A stretch of 64,000 bases of DNA from Rhizobium sp. LC145. GTDB taxonomy: Bacteria; Pseudomonadota; Alphaproteobacteria; Rhizobiales; Rhizobiaceae. The stretch lies in assembly GCF_001005825.1 (NCBI RefSeq), contig NZ_LBHV01000014.1:1-64000 (forward strand), written 5' to 3'. Position numbers and translations under genes: made by a program. The notes under the pieces are model-generated. The model was not told where the DNA came from and did no database searches. It saw nothing but the letters and a program-made list of their open reading frames with translations. How positions within the stretch are numbered: the stretch's first letter is position 1; every line of letters starts with the position of its first letter. Below, one piece after another: positions 7,757 through 15,620 of the stretch.

Positions 7757-8791
7757 ATGACCAGAATGCCGGATACCTCAATAAACTTGCCTATTCCTAC
7801 AGGCGGCGATATGCTGCCGGTTGAAGGGCGAGTACTGCGCTGGCCTCGAAACCAATCGGAGGTTCGCGTGTCGTCATCGCTGCTTGGCGGGATCACCGCA
7901 TACATTGAAAGTCAGGGCGGCGGTGAGGGCTTGTTTCCGACGCAGATCGAGAGCGTCAACATCATCCGTTCCTATCAGCAGCGGATGCCTATGCGGCAGA
8001 TCTATCGTCCATCGCTCTGCGTCGTGGCTCAGGGCGCAAAGGAAATTCTATTCGGCGAAGAGACGCTTCGTTATGGCGCCATGGAATGCCTGGTCGTCAG
8101 CATGGAAATGCCGGCCAGTGGGCGCGTCATTGAGGCGAGTGAGCAGACGCCCTATATCGGCGTCACCATCGATCTCGACGTTACGATGCTGCGCGAGGTG
8201 TTGGAGCAGTTGGAGACGCCGCCCGTTTCGCCTGCCACGCCCGGTGCATCCGTGTTCGTCGGGAAGGTTGACGAACCCTTGGCGGAATGCGTGCTACGCC
8301 TGATCCGGATGTCCCAAACGCCGAAGGCAATCCCGATCCTCTATCCATCCGTCATGCGGGAAATCTGCTACTGGCTTCTGACCGGCCCGCACGGCGCCCA
8401 ACTCTGCAGCCTGGCCGTGGCGGAATCGAATTTCATGCGGGTTGCCAAGGCCATCTATTTCCTCCGCGCCAATTTCGCCCAGGCACTACGAGTGGAGCAA
8501 ATGGCCGAGGTGGCACGCATGAGCCCGTCATCGTTTCATCAGCACTTCAAGCAGCTCACCTCGGTGACGCCGCTTCAGTTCCAGAAACAATTGCGCCTTC
8601 TTGAGTCGCGGCGCCTGATGGTGGCGGACGCTGCAAGCGTCGAGGAGGCCGCCTACAAGGTCGGCTACGAAAGCGCTTCGCAGTTCAGCCGAGAATACTC
8701 GCGGATGTTCGGCGTTGCTCCAAAACAGGACGCGCTGAACCACCAGCGCATGTATAGCCAGTACGCCAGCCGCAAGGCGCAAAGCGCCTAG
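7757..8791 (+). CDS. AraC-family transcriptional regulator with AraC_N (PF06719-type) domain
   Basis: Up to 344 residues. The N-terminal two thirds match the AraC_N ligand-binding type (RPSLCVVAQGAKEILFGEE and LVVSMEMPASGRV). The C-terminal double helix-turn-helix reads LRVEQMAEVARMSPSSFHQH and VEEAAYKVGYESASQFSREY. ATG 7757 has GAGGAAG 6-7 bp upstream, but the shared 40-bp element falls inside its first 15 codons; ATG 7811 (MLPVEGRVLRW) is an alternative start that would leave the element intergenic. The gene is divergent from the MFS gene. Members of this type often control neighbouring oxidoreductase genes, so it is the best candidate for the protein reading the five copies. Confidence 0.88.
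   Translation: MTRMPDTSINLPIPTGGDMLPVEGRVLRWPRNQSEVRVSSSLLGGITAYIESQGGGEGLFPTQIESVNIIRSYQQRMPMRQIYRPSLCVVAQGAKEILFGEETLRYGAMECLVVSMEMPASGRVIEASEQTPYIGVTIDLDVTMLREVLEQLETPPVSPATPGASVFVGKVDEPLAECVLRLIRMSQTPKAIPILYPSVMREICYWLLTGPHGAQLCSLAVAESNFMRVAKAIYFLRANFAQALRVEQMAEVARMSPSSFHQHFKQLTSVTPLQFQKQLRLLESRRLMVADAASVEEAAYKVGYESASQFSREYSRMFGVAPKQDALNHQRMYSQYASRKAQSA
7762..7801 (-). promoter_or_regulatory. 40-bp shared operator-like element, copy 4
   Basis: On the minus strand the left box is TGTAGGAATAGGCA and the right box TCCGGCAT, at exactly the spacing seen in copies 1-3. It lies 59 bp upstream of the MFS start and overlaps the first codons of the divergent AraC gene if that gene starts at 7757. 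It is probably a binding site of that AraC protein or a relative; this is inferred from recurrence and position. Confidence 0.65.
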
Positions 8792-8923
8792 GCGCGTGTC
8801 TCAAGAAGGTCGCTCTGTGCCTGCGCACCTCGAAGCGAGCTTTCCTGATATGAAGAGAACTCCCACGGCGGGGGCTTATGAAAAGGCGGATATGCCGGAA
8901 CCTCAGTCGCCGCCGGGCGCCCA

Positions 8924-9739
8924 TCACATCAGGTTTTCCTGCGCTGCCTGATAGACGGTTCTCACGACCGGCTGGAAGCCGAGGCGGCGCGCAAACGAGA
9001 CATCCATGTGCAGGCGCCATGGATTCTCGAGCGGGCCAGAGGACGGTTCCAGCGTGCCCCCAACCAGTCCGACAAGCTCATAGATCGAGGTGGGCGCCTC
9101 GTCGGCGATGTTGACGATGCGCCCATCCATCTTGCCGATCAGGGCCAGGTTCATGGCGGTAGCGATGTCGCGATGATGAACCATGCTCATCCGCTGAGCG
9201 GGATGCATTTTGAAGTGGGTAACAAGACGCGGCAGCTCTTCCAAATGTCCGTCCTTGTCGCCATAGACGAAGCCGAACCGTTGGATCGACCAGTTCAGTC
9301 CGCTTTCCCGTAGTGCGTTTTCGGCGGCGAGCTTGCTGGCCGGGTAAGCTTGTTGCGGGTTGGCTGCATCGTCCTCGCGGGCAGGGCGCGGGCTGTCCGC
9401 GTCATAGATATTGGACGTGCTCGCCATGATGAAACGCGCCCCAGGCGCACGCGCATTTGCCGCGGCGATGAGGTTGCGCGTGCCTTCGAGGTTGCTCTTC
9501 CAGATCAGGTCGGTGTCGGGCGTTCGAAAAACCGCGGCGAGATGGATGATCGCTGATACGCCCTCCACCGCCCGCATGAGAGAATCAGGATCGAGAAGGT
9601 CCGCCTCCGCCACGCTGACGCCAGCGGGCGCCTGTTTCCCGCCGCGCATCAGGGCACGGCAATTCACCCCCGCTTCGACAAGGCGCGGAAGAAGGCGGGC
9701 TCCGACGAGCCCCGTTGCACCGCTTACCAAGACTGTCAT
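8924..9739 (-). CDS. NAD(P)-dependent epimerase/dehydratase (extended/atypical SDR)
   Basis: 271 residues starting with the Rossmann motif VSGATGLVGARLL, followed by IHLAAVFRTPDTD and an STSNIYD segment; the active-site YPASK is present (QAYPASKLAAE). The substrate is unknown; relatives reduce or epimerise sugar nucleotides or act as ketone reductases. ATG 9739 has AAAGGAA upstream and overlaps the stop of the marR gene as ATGA, so translation is probably coupled. A longer frame to 9880 only reads through the marR gene. The operon is marR-epimerase under the palindrome at 10216. Confidence 0.82.
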   Translation of the reverse strand: MTVLVSGATGLVGARLLPRLVEAGVNCRALMRGGKQAPAGVSVAEADLLDPDSLMRAVEGVSAIIHLAAVFRTPDTDLIWKSNLEGTRNLIAAANARAPGARFIMASTSNIYDADSPRPAREDDAANPQQAYPASKLAAENALRESGLNWSIQRFGFVYGDKDGHLEELPRLVTHFKMHPAQRMSMVHHRDIATAMNLALIGKMDGRIVNIADEAPTSIYELVGLVGGTLEPSSGPLENPWRLHMDVSFARRLGFQPVVRTVYQAAQENLM

Positions 9740-10197
9740 GACGCTGTTCCTTTCTGCAGCAGTTTTTCGAGACGCTCCGTTGCGGTCTGGAGAACCCGGA
9801 GCGCGGCCGCGATGTCGGCGTCGTCGATGCCGTCGAACGCGGCCGAGCGAATGAAAGAGAGATCGGGTAGCTCGCCCCACAGCTTCGCGCCAGTGGCGGT
9901 GATGCGCAGAAGCTTCTGGCGCTGATCAATCCGGTCGGGCTCTTGCTCGACCAGGCCCTTGCGCACGAGCGTTGCGACGATCCCGGTCATTGTCGCGCGT
10001 TCGATTGTAAGCAACCGCGCGAGATCACGCTGCATGGTCGGCCCGACCGTTGTAAGCTGGTAGAGCACGTACCACTGCACGGACCCGAGATCGTAAGGAC
10101 GCAGGACCGAATCCATGACCGCCCGGCCCGCGAAGTAGCACCGCTTTGTCCAGGCTCCAATAAGGTCGCGATCTGCATCTTTCCGTTCCTCAACCAC
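9736..10197 (-). CDS. MarR-family transcriptional regulator
   Basis: 153 residues with a winged helix-turn-helix: TMQRDLARLLTIERATMTGI is the recognition region, followed by the wing VRKGLVEQEPDRIDQRQKL with its typical D-x-R. MarR proteins are dimers that usually repress their own operon and release DNA on binding an aromatic compound. Here the next gene is an epimerase-like enzyme with a 4-bp ATGA overlap, and a perfect 7+7 bp inverted repeat lies 19 bp upstream of the start. Repression of this two-gene operon is the natural inference. Confidence 0.88.
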   Translation of the reverse strand: MVEERKDADRDLIGAWTKRCYFAGRAVMDSVLRPYDLGSVQWYVLYQLTTVGPTMQRDLARLLTIERATMTGIVATLVRKGLVEQEPDRIDQRQKLLRITATGAKLWGELPDLSFIRSAAFDGIDDADIAAALRVLQTATERLEKLLQKGTAS

Positions 10198-10215
10198 CGG
10201 CGCATATCTCCAATC

Positions 10216-10233
10216 TTGCTAGCTACCTAGCAA
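10216..10233. promoter_or_regulatory. Palindromic operator upstream of marR
   Basis: Perfect inverted repeat TTGCTAG-CTAC-CTAGCAA, 18 bp in all. The size and place (19 bp upstream of the marR start codon) suit a MarR dimer site that overlaps the promoter. Function is inferred from position only. Confidence 0.6.
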
Positions 10234-10603
10234 ATATGTAAGGCACCGAACGAATGTCAAGAGGGCTCGCTTCGCTTTGATCGGCTGAAGTGAAAAGAGC
10301 CAGCACTGGCGGATGGACCGAAGGCCGATTTCTTGCTTCTTCACGAGCTGCCGCGCGAACTGGATGAGCCACCCTCTTCTTGTTCAACTGCAGGATCAGG
10401 CAGAAAATTTGAGCTTCTGGGCATTCGGCGCCGCGCCGTGGACCTGTAACTTCACGGCGCAATGTCCAGGCAGTTGTCCGGCCGGTTCCAAGACCGCGCT
10501 CCTTTTGAGGAGAGCCGCAGGATCATTGCATTCATAGAAGCTTCAGGCGGCACGACCTCGCATGTGGACCGGCCGGCCTGAATCGACAAAAAGGAAACGT
10601 GCA
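10234..10603. other. Intergenic stretch between marR and the DUF2147 gene
   Basis: About 370 bp between divergent genes. It must hold the promoters of both. Short open frames exist, but none has a ribosome site or recognisable protein content. I see no further repeats in it. Confidence 0.5.
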
Positions 10604-11074
10604 ATGGTGAAGTCAGTTACGGGGCCCTTGCTGGCCGCAGTGCTCACGGCAGGAATGACAGGTCTCCCGGTCGGAGAGGCTTTTGCACAGGCTTCTTCGC
10701 CGGATCAGATTGTCGGCGTATGGGAGTCCGAAGACGGCAACATCAAACTCGAGATGTTTGACGCCGGAGAAACCTATGCGGCCCGCGTCCTCTACGGAAA
10801 GCTTCTGATGGAGGCCGACGGGAAGACCTTCAAGAAGGACACCCTCAATCCGGATCCGAACCTCCGGAGCCGCTCACTAGAGCGAGCTGTTCTCGTGACC
10901 AACCTCAAGTGGGATGCCGCTGACGGTCGCTGGGAAGGCGGAAATTTCTACAGCGGAGCGACTGGCCAGACCCATTCGGCCAGAGCAACGCTTGTGAGCG
11001 GAAAACTGGAACTTCGCGCCTACATGGGCACCACCATACTCGGTCGGACCATGGTGCTTCACCGCGCGCAATGA
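10604..11074 (+). CDS. DUF2147-family exported protein
   Basis: 156 residues with a cleavable signal (LLAAVLTAGMTGLPVGEAFA, then QASS). The mature part opens with DQIVGVWESEDGNIKLEMFD and contains WEGGNFYSGATGQTHSARAT, the usual core of DUF2147 proteins; these are small periplasmic lipocalin-like domains of unknown function. ATG 10604 has AAGGAAA 8 bp upstream and gives a normal signal peptide; the upstream start at 10562 would not. A DUF2306 membrane protein gene follows after 63 bp on the same strand. Confidence 0.8.
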   Translation: MVKSVTGPLLAAVLTAGMTGLPVGEAFAQASSPDQIVGVWESEDGNIKLEMFDAGETYAARVLYGKLLMEADGKTFKKDTLNPDPNLRSRSLERAVLVTNLKWDAADGRWEGGNFYSGATGQTHSARATLVSGKLELRAYMGTTILGRTMVLHRAQ

Positions 11075-11137
11075 AGCCATAAAGAAGCGTCGGTGAACCG
11101 CCCGGGCAACAGACATGCCTTCGAAAGGGAGCATGCA

Positions 11138-12025
11138 ATGGGTGTACGATTTGACACAATCACCATAACCGGCAGTTCCTCGACCATTGGTCGGGAACTC
11201 GCCCAACCGAGCGGAGGCTCTCATGGTGCTGCACTGCGCTGGAACGCTCGGCTTCTCGTCGCCGCGAGCTGGATCAGCGGCGCCATCTTCGCCACCTACA
11301 TCATCGCTTTCTTCGGCGGCGTGGCCTTGGGCGGATCCGGTGAGCGATGGAACGAGTCCCTTCCCGATTTGTACGATGGCGGCGCATTGCTTTCCACGGT
11401 AGCCATCGGCTCGCATTTCATGGCTGGAGGCGTGCTTCTGCTGCTTGGACCTGTTCAATTGATCGGAAGCGTGCGCCGCAATTTTCCCGCCCTCCATCGC
11501 TGGCTAGGCCGATCCTACGTCGTTTCGGCCGGCTTGGCCGGGTTGGGTGGGCTTGGCTTTATATTGGGAAGAGGCACGATCGGCGGCCCGCTAATGGATA
11601 CGGGCTTTGGCATCTACGGCGCGTTGATGGTTTTCTGCGCCGTCCTGGCCTACGCCCGCGCCCGAGCTGGCAGTTACGCTCAGCACAGTGCCTGGGCGAT
11701 CAGGCTGTTCGCGCTGACGGTCGGCTCCTGGCTGTACAGAATGGAATATGGCGCCTGGTTCCTATTGAGCGGCGGTGTCGGAACCGGACCCAGCTTTACC
11801 GGCTGGTTCGACGTGATCATGATGTTCTTTTTCTATGTCCCCAATCTCATCGTCGCTGAACTCTTTATCCGGGCACGCCGTCGGGATCGCGGCGTGGTTG
11901 CCAGCTTTGGAGCAGCAGCGGTGCTCCTGGCTGCAAGCGCCTCCATTGTCTTTGCGACCTGGAGTTTCACCGTCCGCAGTTGGGGACCGAGGATGATGAG
12001 CGGCATCACCGAAGCGTTGCTGTAG
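11138..12025 (+). CDS. DUF2306-family membrane protein
   Basis: 295 residues with about seven membrane segments and the DUF2306 signature LHRWLGRSYVVSAGLAGLGG after GSHFMAGGVLLLLGPVQ. Conserved histidines within the helices (for example in FPALHRWLGR and YAQHSAWAIR) resemble haem-ligating histidines in cytochrome b561-like folds, but this is only suggestive. ATG 11138 has GGGAG 8-9 bp upstream; a frame from 11093 would add 15 residues. Function of the family is not established. Confidence 0.75.
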   Translation: MGVRFDTITITGSSSTIGRELAQPSGGSHGAALRWNARLLVAASWISGAIFATYIIAFFGGVALGGSGERWNESLPDLYDGGALLSTVAIGSHFMAGGVLLLLGPVQLIGSVRRNFPALHRWLGRSYVVSAGLAGLGGLGFILGRGTIGGPLMDTGFGIYGALMVFCAVLAYARARAGSYAQHSAWAIRLFALTVGSWLYRMEYGAWFLLSGGVGTGPSFTGWFDVIMMFFFYVPNLIVAELFIRARRRDRGVVASFGAAAVLLAASASIVFATWSFTVRSWGPRMMSGITEALL

Positions 12026-12139
12026 GTCGTCTACCAACCAAAACTGGCGTGGCAGACGAGCCGGACCTCGCGCGAACCAGAGCACCATCAGAACCCGGGC
12101 TATGGCTTGGCCTCCAATAGCCGTCGTAAGCCGCACGAA

Positions 12140-12179
12140 TGTAGGATCAGGCATGACTTTTGCGATTTCCGGCATGGAG
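12140..12179 (+). promoter_or_regulatory. 40-bp shared operator-like element, copy 2
   Basis: Left box TGTAGGATCAGGCA and right box CCGGCAT, no gaps relative to the other copies. It lies 105 bp upstream of the first of two tandem SDR genes and points towards it. The rest of the 258-bp gap after the DUF2306 gene shows nothing else recognisable. Confidence 0.65.
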
Positions 12180-12283
12180 ATTTGCCGTGCCGCGGGCATG
12201 CTGGCGATGAAGAAGAAAGCCGGTGCGTGGAAACCATCATTACTCGAAGGCTCCGCCGAGCGGTACAGAAAGCAGGATGATTA

Positions 12284-13231
12284 ATGTCAAAGTGGACATT
12301 CCGGAACATTCCATCACTACGCGGCCGCTCAGTGGTCGTCACCGGCACCGGTGGGCTGGGTTTCGAGACTGCATTGGGCCTGGCGCGTGCCCACGCGAAT
12401 GTTGTGATCGCCGGGCGCAATCCTCGGAAGGGTGCTGAAGCCGTCGCGGCGATCAGAAAAGCCGTTTCGGGTGCACAGGTGCGGTTCGGCAATGTGGACC
12501 TTGCGAATCTCGCTTCGATTGCTGAATTTGCCGCACAGCTTGCACAGGAACAAGACGGTCTCGAGCTCTTGATCAACAACGCAGGTGTCATGAGAACGCC
12601 GGAGCGTCGCGAGACCAGCGACGGCTTCGAACTGCAATTGGGCACCAATTATCTTGGCCATTTCGCTCTCACCGCGCATCTGCTGCCACTCCTGAAGAGG
12701 GGGCGGAAGCCCCGCGTCGTGACCCTGGGCAGCATTGCGGCGCGTTGGGGAATGATTAACTTCGACGATCTACAAGCCGAGCGCGATTACAAGCCGATAC
12801 AGGTTTACTGCCAGTCGAAGTTGGCCTGCATCATGTTCGCCTTCGAACTGAACCGACGCAGCCAGGCCGCCGGATGGGGCGTGCAGAGCATGGCAGCGCA
12901 TCCAGGCATCTCACGTACCGACCTGATTGAGAATGGACCGGGCTGGTCGAGCATACCTGGATTCGCGCGGCGCTATCTATGGTTCCTGTACCAGCCCGCA
13001 TGGCAAGGTGCTTTGCCCACACTCTTTGCAGCGGCCGACCCGGCAGCGCGTGGCGGCGCTTACTATGGACCCGATAGGCTGGGTGGGACGCGGGGCTATC
13101 CGACCCGCGAGAAACCTCCCAGCCTGGCGCTGGACACAGCCGTCGCGGCTCGCCTCTGGGAGACCTCGCTGGAACTGACCAACGTGGACATACATCTCGG
13201 ACGGCCCCGGGCTTTGAACGTGCCAACGTAG
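12284..13231 (+). CDS. Short-chain dehydrogenase/reductase, tandem copy 1
   Basis: 315 residues. Seen are the nucleotide-binding glycine motif as VVTGTGGLGFETALGLA (TGxxxGxG with Leu in place of the usual Ile), the NNAGV motif (LLINNAGVMRTP), and the active site YCQSK with an upstream serine (TLGSIAA). The arginine pair after the second strand (AGRNPRKG) suggests NADPH preference. Size and C-terminal layout (HPGISRTDL ... YYGPDRL) are those of the retinol-dehydrogenase/WW-domain oxidoreductase-like group. The next gene is a close paralogue with a similar upstream element, so a tandem duplication including the control region is likely. Confidence 0.87.
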   Translation: MSKWTFRNIPSLRGRSVVVTGTGGLGFETALGLARAHANVVIAGRNPRKGAEAVAAIRKAVSGAQVRFGNVDLANLASIAEFAAQLAQEQDGLELLINNAGVMRTPERRETSDGFELQLGTNYLGHFALTAHLLPLLKRGRKPRVVTLGSIAARWGMINFDDLQAERDYKPIQVYCQSKLACIMFAFELNRRSQAAGWGVQSMAAHPGISRTDLIENGPGWSSIPGFARRYLWFLYQPAWQGALPTLFAAADPAARGGAYYGPDRLGGTRGYPTREKPPSLALDTAVAARLWETSLELTNVDIHLGRPRALNVPT

Positions 13232-13285
13232 CCGCGCCAGGTCCGGCATCGATTGCCTTCGGATATTTCCCGCCAGCCGAGGGAA

Positions 13286-13325
13286 TGTAGGAATAGGCAT
13301 GTTTTTTGCCGATTCGGGCATGGCG
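13286..13325 (+). promoter_or_regulatory. 40-bp shared operator-like element, copy 3
   Basis: Left box TGTAGGAATAGGCA and right box CGGGCAT. It lies 104 bp upstream of the second SDR gene, almost the same distance as copy 2 from the first SDR gene, which suggests that the element was duplicated together with the gene. Confidence 0.65.
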
Positions 13326-13428
13326 ATTTGAAGCCGCAGCCCTTCTATTGAGGAAGGACAAAGCGGGCGCGTTGGGGCCTTTCTCATTCGAAGTCCGCTG
13401 AACTTTCGAGAAGGCGTGAACCTCAAAT

Positions 13429-14343
13429 ATGACCAAGTGGACGACAAGTAACATTCCACCACAACATGGCTGTACAGCGGTCGTCACCGGTACTGGAGGA
13501 TTGGGTTACGAGGACGCGCTGGCCTTGGCCCGAGCAGGTGCAAGCGTTGTGATCGCCGGGCGCAATCCGCGCAAGGGCGCTGAAGCAGTGGCCGCGATCA
13601 GACAAGCGGTCCCTGGCGGACAGGTGCGGTTTGGCAAGGTGGATCTCGCCAACCTCGCATCGATCGCCGAATTCGCCGCGAAACTCGCGCAGGAGCAAGA
13701 CGGCCTCGACCTCCTGATCAATAATGCCGGCGTCATGACGCCGCCGGAGCGTCGCCAGACTAGCGACGGATTCGAACTGCAGTTCGGCACCAACTATCTC
13801 GGCCATTTCGCACTCACTGCACATCTGCTGCCGCTGTTGAAGGAGGGGCGAAATGCGCGCGTCGTCACCCTCGGTAGCGTGGCGGCGCGGAGTGGAGCGA
13901 TCAATTTCGATGACCTTCAAGCTCAGCGCGGCTACAAGCGGGGGCCGGTCTACAGCCAGTCGAAACTCGCCTGCGTGATGTTCGCCTTGGAGCTGAGTCG
14001 GCGCAGCAAGGCGGCCTGCTGGGGCGTGGAAAGCCTGGCGGCGCACCCCGGCGTCTCACGCACCGACCTGCTTCCGAACGGAGCGGGCCGGTGGAGCGCA
14101 GCCGGGATGGCGCGCCGCTTTCTGCCGTTCCTTTTCCAGCCTGCATGGCAGGGCGCGCTACCCACACTGTATGCCGCGACCGATCCGGCCGCGCGCGACG
14201 GCGCCTACTACGGACCTGACAGGCTGGTCGGAACGCGCGGTTATCCGACGGAGGAGAAACCTCCAAAGCAGGCGCTCGATACCTCCGTGGCCGCACGCCT
14301 CTGGGACGCATCTCAGGAACTGACGAACGTAAGGTTCGTATGA
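13429..14343 (+). CDS. Short-chain dehydrogenase/reductase, tandem copy 2
   Basis: 304 residues, by eye about three quarters identical to the preceding SDR over its length. Motifs are the same: VVTGTGGLGYEDALALA, LLINNAGVMTPP, a serine in TLGSVAA, and YSQSK in the active site. AGRNPRKG is identical, so cofactor preference should be the same. The C-terminus is shorter than in copy 1. Differences are spread evenly rather than clustered, which points to divergence after duplication, not recent gene conversion. Both copies keep all catalytic residues. Confidence 0.87.
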   Translation: MTKWTTSNIPPQHGCTAVVTGTGGLGYEDALALARAGASVVIAGRNPRKGAEAVAAIRQAVPGGQVRFGKVDLANLASIAEFAAKLAQEQDGLDLLINNAGVMTPPERRQTSDGFELQFGTNYLGHFALTAHLLPLLKEGRNARVVTLGSVAARSGAINFDDLQAQRGYKRGPVYSQSKLACVMFALELSRRSKAACWGVESLAAHPGVSRTDLLPNGAGRWSAAGMARRFLPFLFQPAWQGALPTLYAATDPAARDGAYYGPDRLVGTRGYPTEEKPPKQALDTSVAARLWDASQELTNVRFV

Positions 14344-14552
14344 AACGGTGCCGAGTATGCTCCCACGTCTCGGCCGCCACGCCCATTTGGGTTGCCTTGA
14401 AGGCGCAAGTGTGGCTGGCGCGGGTCGCACTGGGCTGATCAGGCAGATTTGCCGTCGCTAGCTTTTATGGTCAGGTTCAAAATTATGCCATTGCTCTAAG
14501 ACGATCCATGCCTCATGATCCTACTTATCTTCGCAATCGTCCGAGATGAACG

Positions 14553-15620
14553 ATGGATCCACTTTCAGACGTCCTTTCTCTGCTTAAGCCGCATGCCTAC
14601 GTCTCATCCGGCTTCGACGCGGGCGGCGACTGGGCTGTCCAGTTCGGCGACCAGCACAAGCTCATCAAATGCTATGCGGTCGTGTCCGGTGACTGCTGGC
14701 TCACCGTCGACGATGTTGCCGACTCGGTGTTCCTGGTGGCCGGGGATTGCTTCGTGCTGCCGACCGGTCGCCCATTCCGGCTTGGCAGCGGCATCGATGG
14801 GCCCGCGGTCAGGGCCGGGGAGATATTCCCAGCCGCGCGAAGGGGTGGTGTCGTCACGCTCAACGGCGGCGGCGGATTGTTTCTTGTCGGAAGCCGCTTC
14901 GGCGTGAAGGGCAATCACGCTGATATGCTGCTGGGCCTGCTTCCGCCGATCGTGCACATCCACGAGCAACCCGAGCAGGCAGCACTGCGCTGGTCTGTCG
15001 AGCAAATGATGAAGGAACTGCGCGAAGAGCAGCCTGGCAACGCCCTTGTCGCGCAGCATTTGGCCCATATGATGCTGGTGCAGGCACTACGCGTGCATCT
15101 GGACACGGATGGCGGCGACCGTGTCGGCTGGTTCTTCTCTCTTGCGGATAAGCAGCTCGGTGCCGCGATCAAGGCGGTCCATGCCGAACCCGCTTATCAA
15201 TGGACCCTGCAAGAGCTTGGTGAGATCGCCGGCATGTCGCGCTCGACATTTGCTCTCAGGTTCAAGGAGCGCGTCGGCGAGCCGCCGATGCAGTACGTGG
15301 CGCGATGGCGGATGCTGCTTGCCTGCGACAGGCTGGAGAATTCAAGCGATCCCGTCGCGACGATTGCCGCTTCGCTTGGGTATGAATCGGAAAGCGCATT
15401 CAGCACGGCCTTCAAACGCGTCATGGGCTGCTCGCCACGTCAATTTGGGCGCTTTCGGAAGGTCGAGCCGGAGACACATTCCGTCGCTGCAAGCTCGCTG
15501 TCCAGTGCGCGGCGTCCCGATACCGGAAACGGGAGCCGTCGCGTTCAGCACACGATTGCTGTGGCGGCAGCGGGCGGGCAACTTGCCTCCGATCAAAAGC
15601 CTGCACCCTCTGACCGCTAA
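14553..15620 (+). CDS. AraC-family regulator with cupin_6-type N-terminal domain
   Basis: 355 residues. The N-terminal ~190 residues are of the AraC-associated cupin type (LKPHAYVSSGFDAGGDWAVQF; VAGDCFVLPTGRPF). The C-terminal helix-turn-helix pair reads WTLQELGEIAGMSRSTFALR and VATIAASLGYESESAFSTAF, ending in the family signature PRQFGRFR. About 50 low-complexity residues follow that signature and overlap the stop of the convergent iorB-like gene by 4 bp, so the tail may be a read-through extension. Members often regulate an adjacent oxidoreductase; here the tandem SDRs or the second iorAB set are the candidates. Confidence 0.87.
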   Translation: MDPLSDVLSLLKPHAYVSSGFDAGGDWAVQFGDQHKLIKCYAVVSGDCWLTVDDVADSVFLVAGDCFVLPTGRPFRLGSGIDGPAVRAGEIFPAARRGGVVTLNGGGGLFLVGSRFGVKGNHADMLLGLLPPIVHIHEQPEQAALRWSVEQMMKELREEQPGNALVAQHLAHMMLVQALRVHLDTDGGDRVGWFFSLADKQLGAAIKAVHAEPAYQWTLQELGEIAGMSRSTFALRFKERVGEPPMQYVARWRMLLACDRLENSSDPVATIAASLGYESESAFSTAFKRVMGCSPRQFGRFRKVEPETHSVAASSLSSARRPDTGNGSRRVQHTIAVAAAGGQLASDQKPAPSDR

